Below are positions 59,790-64,000 of a DNA stretch of 64,000 bases, piece after piece. Below the pieces are notes generated by a model. It ran no database searches. It was not told where the DNA came from and was given only the letters and a program-made list of their open reading frames with translations. Source of the DNA: Archangiaceae bacterium. Its GTDB lineage: Bacteria > Myxococcota > Myxococcia > Myxococcales > Myxococcaceae. The DNA lies in NCBI GenBank assembly GCA_016714225.1, contig JADJNS010000009.1, forward strand, positions 186,001 through 250,000. Direction: 5' to 3'. Both the position numbers and the translations under genes were made by a program. Every line of letters begins with the position of its first letter. Positions within the stretch are counted from its first letter, which is position 1.

Positions 59790-59806
59790 CGCACCGACCG
59801 TAAGGC

Positions 59807-61059
59807 TCAGGGGCCGAAGGCTTCGATGGCGACGTTGCCGGCGATGCCGTCGTCTTTGAGGTCCTTCCACGCGAAGGGCGCAGTCGCCGCATAGCTCCAG
59901 AAGTCGAGCCCGTGCTGGGTGCCGTTCTTGTTCACCGCCAGACACAGCCCGAGCGGCTTGCTGACGCCGGCGCCGTTCATCTCCACCGACACGAAGAGGT
60001 ACTCGCCGGTGCCCAGCACCAGCGGTCGATGCAGGGGCACCACCACCTGCAGCGCGGGGGCAGGGGGGGCGCTTCGCCCGGCGACCGCGACCTCGTCTTC
60101 GACGACGGGCTCGGCGGGGGGAGTCGCCGAGGCGCTTTTGAACACGCGCACCCGGTGCGCGAAGCTCGGGTCGCACGGGCCTCCGACCACCTCGGGGTAG
60201 GCGATGGTGGTGATGGTGGTGGGAGAAGCCGCGGGGCCCAGCCGGGTCGCCTGCCACATGCCCACCTCGCTCGGCAGCGCGAGCACGTAGCTCACGGCAC
60301 CGGTGGGGTCGGTGATGTTCGAGAACACCCGGCTCCCCGCGTCGACGGGGTCGGCGGGGGTGCCGGCGTCGCGCGGTGAGGCGTCGGCGGGCCGCAGGCC
60401 GTAGGCGATGACGTCGGGCTGCCAGTAGATGGAGCCGAGGCCCGCTGGCTGCCAGCCGCCCACCCGTCTCCGGCGAAGAAGAAGCGGGTCTCGGTGAGGG
60501 CCTCTGACCGGTGGCAGAGGCTCAAGCGGTTCACCGGGCCCTGCGGCCCCAGGGGGCTGGTGTCGACGACCACCAGAATCGACTCTCCGTCGTGCAACAG
60601 CGGAGGAGCGACGGTGCGAATGTCGAGGCTGAAGGTGGCCACGTCGCCGGCCGCGACGGTCGTCTCGGGCACGTCCCACCGGGTGATGGGCGTCGAGTCG
60701 GCCGGGCCGGCGGGGAAGCGTGAGACGTAGAGCCAGGCGCGATGGGCCTTGAGCACGGTCTCGCCCGGCGGGGCCTGCAGCACGTAGCGCACCTGGTTGA
60801 CCTGCACCGGGTAGAAGTCGGGGGTGAGGCGCGTCGCGAGCAGCGGGTAGAACGCCTTGCCGGCGCTCTGGGGGCCCAGCCCGGTCAAGTCTCCGCACTG
60901 CGCGTTGCCCTTGGTGGCGAGCACCACCGGCACGTCGAAGCGGAGCGAGCCGGTTCCACCACCCGACCCTCCGGCGTCGTTCGAGTCGCCCAGGTCGAGC
61001 ACCGAGTCGCAGCCCATCAGGGCAGCACAGACGACCACGAGGCGCAGGTTTCGATGCAT
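59807..61059 (-). pseudogene. Predicted lipoprotein split by a single-base frameshift
   Basis: A signal peptide (RLVVVCAALMGCDSV) with lipobox Cys begins at ATG 61059, and the frame runs well to RFFFAGDGW near 60465. The matching continuation (GGWQPAGLGSIYWQPDVIAY to the end at 59807) lies in another frame. Adding one G/C pair around 60458-60462 (in a GGTGGGCGGC context) rejoins a 417-codon gene. The mature protein is beta-rich with Ig-like pattern (VQVVVPLHRPLVLGTGEYLF) and unknown function. The indel is in a short G run, so an assembly error is as likely as true inactivation. Confidence 0.65.
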
Positions 61060-61162
61060 GAGTCGGCTCGACCCAGGCTCATCACCCAGGCGCGCGGTGA
61101 TTTCGAGCGGCCGGCGAGCGCGGTGAGGCGGGGCGGTTTCAGCGCCGGTCGAGCCCGGCCGG

Positions 61163-61531
61163 TCAGCCCGCCGACAGCACGTGCACGGTCTTCACCGTCA
61201 GCACCACCGCCAGCGCCGCGCACCAGGCTGCGAGGCCCAGCGCGGCGCGCCGCCCTGGCCGCACGTCGCGCACCAGCAGCACCGCCTGCGCGGCGAAGGT
61301 GACGGTGAGCAGCTGACCGATGAGCACGCCGAGCTGCGCGATGGGGTGCCCGAGCAGCAGCACGAACCAGATGAAGCGCCCCACGCTGACCGCCGCCAGC
61401 GCCGCGCTGACCAGGCCCAGCCCCACGCGCGCCCGGTGGCTGGCGGGCGTGCAGGTGGCGTTTGCCCGCAGCGGGGCGAGGGTGGCGCCGGTGAGCAGCC
61501 AGAGCACCAGGGTGGCGAGCGCGAAGAGCAT
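61163..61531 (-). CDS. Small four-helix membrane protein, unknown
   Basis: A 122-aa protein with four hydrophobic segments (MLFALATLVLWLLTGATLAP, LGLVSAALAAVSVGRFIWFV, LGVLIGQLLTVTFAAQAVLL, LGLAAWCAALAVVLTVKTVH) separated by short basic loops. No known family. It diverges from the LuxR-type regulator gene, which could control it. Confidence 0.55.
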   Translation of the reverse strand: MLFALATLVLWLLTGATLAPLRANATCTPASHRARVGLGLVSAALAAVSVGRFIWFVLLLGHPIAQLGVLIGQLLTVTFAAQAVLLVRDVRPGRRAALGLAAWCAALAVVLTVKTVHVLSAG

Positions 61532-61561
61532 GCGCTGACTCTGCGCGGCGAGAGGCCGGCC

Positions 61562-61587
61562 TTGCGATACGCCGCTCGGCGTACAAT
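61562..61587 (+). promoter_or_regulatory. Promoter-like sequence close to the LuxR-type gene start
   Basis: TACAAT at 61582-61587 is a near-consensus -10 box and ends 6 bases before ATG 61594, so transcription would start at about the A of the ATG. TTGCGA at 61562 could be a -35 box but is only 14 bases away. A leaderless message is possible. Confidence 0.35.
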
Positions 61588-61593
61588 GCCGTG

Positions 61594-62337
61594 ATGCTGC
61601 CGCTCGACTGGTCCCACCGCGCGCTCACCGACGCGGCGTTCGTCACCCGCGAGGCGGCGCTGGCTTCGTCGGCCATCGGGCAAGGCAGCCTGGGGTTCTG
61701 CGTGCTGACCCCGCAGCTGCAGCAGCCGCCGGCGCTCGCCCAGGCGGGAGCGCTGGTGCACGGTGGCCCCAGCTTGAGCGACGCGCTGCGCTCGTTCTAC
61801 TTCGACGTGCACGACCTGCCGCTCGCCCAACGCGACCGCTGGGTCGACCCACTCGGTGAGGGCCTGGTGCCCCGAAGCAATGCGCGCCGGGCGCCGGTGG
61901 CCGAGCACATGAAGGCCCTCGGGGTGCACCGCTCGCTGCGCCACTGCGTGTGCGTCGGCGGCCGCGTGGTCGCGGCGCTCGGGCACGCGTTCAACCGCGG
62001 CGCTCCGCCGACCGCGGCGAACCGCCGCGCGCTCGACCGCCTCGCCGACGCGTTCGCTCCGGTGCTGCGCGCCCACGTGCTGCTCGCCGAGAGCACTCGG
62101 CCGGCGCCGGCCCCGCGATCACCCGGTGCCGCGCTGACCCGGCGCCAGTGGCAGATCGCCCGCCGCGCCGCTCTCGGCCTGTCGAACGCAGAGATTGCCG
62201 CGCAGCTGCACCTGTCAGCGCTCACCGTGAAGACCGTGCTCGAGCGCCTCTACCGCGCGACCGGCACGCGTGGCCGGGTGGCGCTCGCCCGCTGGGTCAG
62301 CCGCGCCGAGCCCGAGCGCACCGACGCCTTGGAGTAG
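61594..62337 (+). CDS. LuxR-type HTH transcriptional regulator
   Basis: A 247-aa regulator with a C-terminal LuxR/FixJ HTH: LTRRQWQIARRAALGLSNAE, IAAQLHLSALTVKTVLERLY, then RGRVALARWV. The N-terminal about 175 residues are not recognised as an autoinducer, PAS or receiver domain. An in-frame GTG directly precedes the chosen ATG. No Shine-Dalgarno sequence is seen, but a TACAAT box lies very close. It diverges from the small membrane protein gene. Confidence 0.85.
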   Translation: MLPLDWSHRALTDAAFVTREAALASSAIGQGSLGFCVLTPQLQQPPALAQAGALVHGGPSLSDALRSFYFDVHDLPLAQRDRWVDPLGEGLVPRSNARRAPVAEHMKALGVHRSLRHCVCVGGRVVAALGHAFNRGAPPTAANRRALDRLADAFAPVLRAHVLLAESTRPAPAPRSPGAALTRRQWQIARRAALGLSNAEIAAQLHLSALTVKTVLERLYRATGTRGRVALARWVSRAEPERTDALE

Positions 62338-62344
62338 GGCACCT

Positions 62345-64000
62345 TCAGTTCATGATGCGGAAGTAGACCTTCCACGGGCCGGCGCCGCAGCGCTCCTGCC
62401 ACGTCACCGCCACCCGCCCGTTGAACGTCGCCAGCTCGGGGTACTGGGCGTCGCAGGTGGGGTCGTTGTTGAGGTCGGCGGCGGTGACGCCGTTGCGCAC
62501 CACGCCCGGCACCGCCGAGGTGGTGCCGCTGCCGGGAATGTTGCTCTGCAGCAGTTGCAAGAGGCCGTTCACCGACACCGCCAGCCACTGGGTGCTCGAG
62601 GCCAGCTCGTAGATGGTGTCGAAGCTCTCGGCGTTGGCGCTGACGAACGTGCCGCCGTTGTTCACGTCGCCCCACACCACCCAATCGATGACGCCATTCG
62701 CGCGCAGGTAGCTGGCGAGCGCGGCGCCGGTGTACGGCAGGGCCGACAGGCGCAGGTCGACGACGGGGCTGCCGGTGGTCGCCAGCGAGCCGTTCGCGGC
62801 CCACGCGCCGCCCGCCGCCGGCTGGCGGAACAAGCGCAGCTGGCCGGTCTTGCTGGTGCGCGCGACCATCATGGTGTCGCTGCCCGGGTTGGCCGCGGCC
62901 TGCACCAGCGGGTCGCTGGTCGCGTCAGAGGGAAAGTCGGCGGCCGAGCTGCTCACCAGCCCCGCGTCGGCGAGGTTCCACGCGGTGCCGTCGAAGCCCG
63001 CCACGTAGAGGCCGTTGTTGGCGAAGCCGGCGCGCAGCGCGGTGCCGTGCTGCAGGAACATGGGCCCCGGCGGAGCCGGCAGCGGCGACCAGGTGCCCGC
63101 GTCGGTGCGCCACATGGCGACACCGGGCAGGCCCGCGTAGTCGCGCAGCTGGGTGGTGACCACGGCCTGCGTGGCCCACGGCAGGCCGCGGTGGCCGCGC
63201 ACGTTCTGCGTCGCGAGCGTGGCGGCGGGCATGCTCGGGTCGTCGCTGAGCATGCACGGGCTGGTGCTGCAGGCCACCGGCTCGAACGGCGCGAACAGCC
63301 ACGGCGCGTCGTCTCTGCGGGCGCCGATCAACGCCTGAATCTCACCCGGCGAACCGCCCGGTGTCGGTCGCAGCACCAGCGCGGGCCGCGGCTCGCTGGT
63401 CGAGCTGCCCGACGACACCGCGGCGGGGCTCTGGCCCCAGGGGTTGCGGCTGGTGAAGGGGAAGACCTGGGAACCCGCGAAGGTGTTCGGCACCGGAGCG
63501 AGGTCTCTGACCGACTGCACCCGCAGCTCGTAGAGGTTGGCGTACGAGGTGTTGTTGGCACGAATCGCGAGCGTCACCCGGTTGCGATCGACGTAGCGGG
63601 CGAAGATCTGCGGGGAAGGGTAGGCCGCGCCGGTGGGTACGGCGATGGAGATGCTGGTCACGCTCGCCGGGTCGATGGGCTCGCTGAAGTCGACCCACAG
63701 TGCGTAGGCGGAAGCGGTGCCGCTGCCGTCGATGCTGGTGGCGATGACGGTGGGCGGAGTGCGGTCTTGCACCAGCACGGTGGTGGCGCCCACGTTCTGG
63801 GTCGGGGTGAGGCCCGAGCCGGTCACCGTGGCGGTGAGGGTGAACGGCAAGAGCTTGTTGGGCCCCACCACGATCGGCGCCACGAACTTGGTGCTGGGCG
63901 CGCTGGGGTTGGTGAGCATCCAATCGGGGAGGCTCGCGCCCGGAGACCACGCGTAGCTGAAGGTCGCGCCCGAAAAGCCCGGAGTCACGGCGCCGCCGCT
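62345..64000 (-). CDS. Large secreted protein with Ig-like domains, N-terminus outside window
   Basis: The frame is open to the right edge (552 codons). Visible parts are a bacterial Ig-like module (TPPTVIATSIDGSGTASAYA and LWVDFSEPIDPASVTSISIA), preceded by another beta module, and then a long propeller-like region with Trp/Gly repeats (LPGVAMWRTDAGTWSPLPAP, NGLYVAGFDGTAWNLADAG). It ends with ATWQERCGAG-type beta strands (VAVTWQERCGAGPWKVYF). Secretion is inferred from the domain types because the start is missing. It converges on the LuxR-type gene with a 7-base gap. Confidence 0.7.
   Translation of the reverse strand, partial: SGGAVTPGFSGATFSYAWSPGASLPDWMLTNPSAPSTKFVAPIVVGPNKLLPFTLTATVTGSGLTPTQNVGATTVLVQDRTPPTVIATSIDGSGTASAYALWVDFSEPIDPASVTSISIAVPTGAAYPSPQIFARYVDRNRVTLAIRANNTSYANLYELRVQSVRDLAPVPNTFAGSQVFPFTSRNPWGQSPAAVSSGSSTSEPRPALVLRPTPGGSPGEIQALIGARRDDAPWLFAPFEPVACSTSPCMLSDDPSMPAATLATQNVRGHRGLPWATQAVVTTQLRDYAGLPGVAMWRTDAGTWSPLPAPPGPMFLQHGTALRAGFANNGLYVAGFDGTAWNLADAGLVSSSAADFPSDATSDPLVQAAANPGSDTMMVARTSKTGQLRLFRQPAAGGAWAANGSLATTGSPVVDLRLSALPYTGAALASYLRANGVIDWVVWGDVNNGGTFVSANAESFDTIYELASSTQWLAVSVNGLLQLLQSNIPGSGTTSAVPGVVRNGVTAADLNNDPTCDAQYPELATFNGRVAVTWQERCGAGPWKVYFRIMN

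Overview
The window reads as chromosomal DNA of a very G+C-rich Myxococcota (myxobacterium-like) bacterium. Three things in the sequence point there. Secreted proteins end in MYXO-CTERM-like tails (a Cys, a hydrophobic segment, then Arg). There are many lipoproteins with thrombospondin type 3 (TSP3) DxDGDG repeats. There is a large serine/threonine protein kinase with a long regulatory tail. Genes are closely packed on both strands, many start with GTG, and many adjacent genes overlap by 1-8 bases. I see no rRNA, tRNA, insertion sequence, prophage or CRISPR array. The taxonomic placement is inference from gene content.

Layout. 1-3065: end of a molybdenum hydroxylase operon (large subunit cut by the left edge, FAD/[4Fe-4S] subunit, a small Cys/His protein). 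3080-9292: a GH13 trehalose-synthase-like enzyme, alanine racemase, a MYXO-CTERM surface protein, a SYLF protein and an HTTM membrane protein. 9413-12302: a TetR regulator and a large exported coiled-coil protein. 12515-24941: a surface-protein locus with three paralogous lipoproteins (VWA domain, TSP3 repeats, shared C-terminal domain), two nearly identical tandem TSP3/MYXO-CTERM genes carrying indels, a large Cys-rich lipoprotein and two head-to-head small lipoproteins. 24916-30917: recQ-radC, cytidine deaminase, a membrane protein, an atypical short-chain dehydrogenase and a PlsC acyltransferase. 30922-38586: a two-gene Cys/His-protein plus helical-partner unit, membrane and lipoprotein genes, an M14 peptidase and an IucA/IucC-like protein. 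38588-42025: an ECF sigma factor operon. 42048-47906: SCP2 protein, RapA-like helicase, VOC protein with a histone-H1-like tail, acyl carrier protein and a halogenase-type flavoprotein. 48011-53425: outer-membrane protein, DUF1295 enzyme, NAD(P)-binding protein, and a TonB receptor with a YfiR-like partner. 53590-64000: the kinase/HEAT/HD-GYP-like protein, a methyltransferase, SerA, a frameshifted lipoprotein, a LuxR-type regulator and the end of a large secreted protein.

The most promising material for something new is the VWA-TSP3 lipoprotein locus, the two-gene unit at 30922-32633, the kinase with a degenerate HD-GYP tail, and a dispersed intergenic repeat found twice in opposite orientation (14375-14487 and 53435-53534). 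Four frame-breaking or frame-shifting sites lie in short C/G runs, two of them in the same local context, so assembly error must be excluded before any of those genes is called dead.
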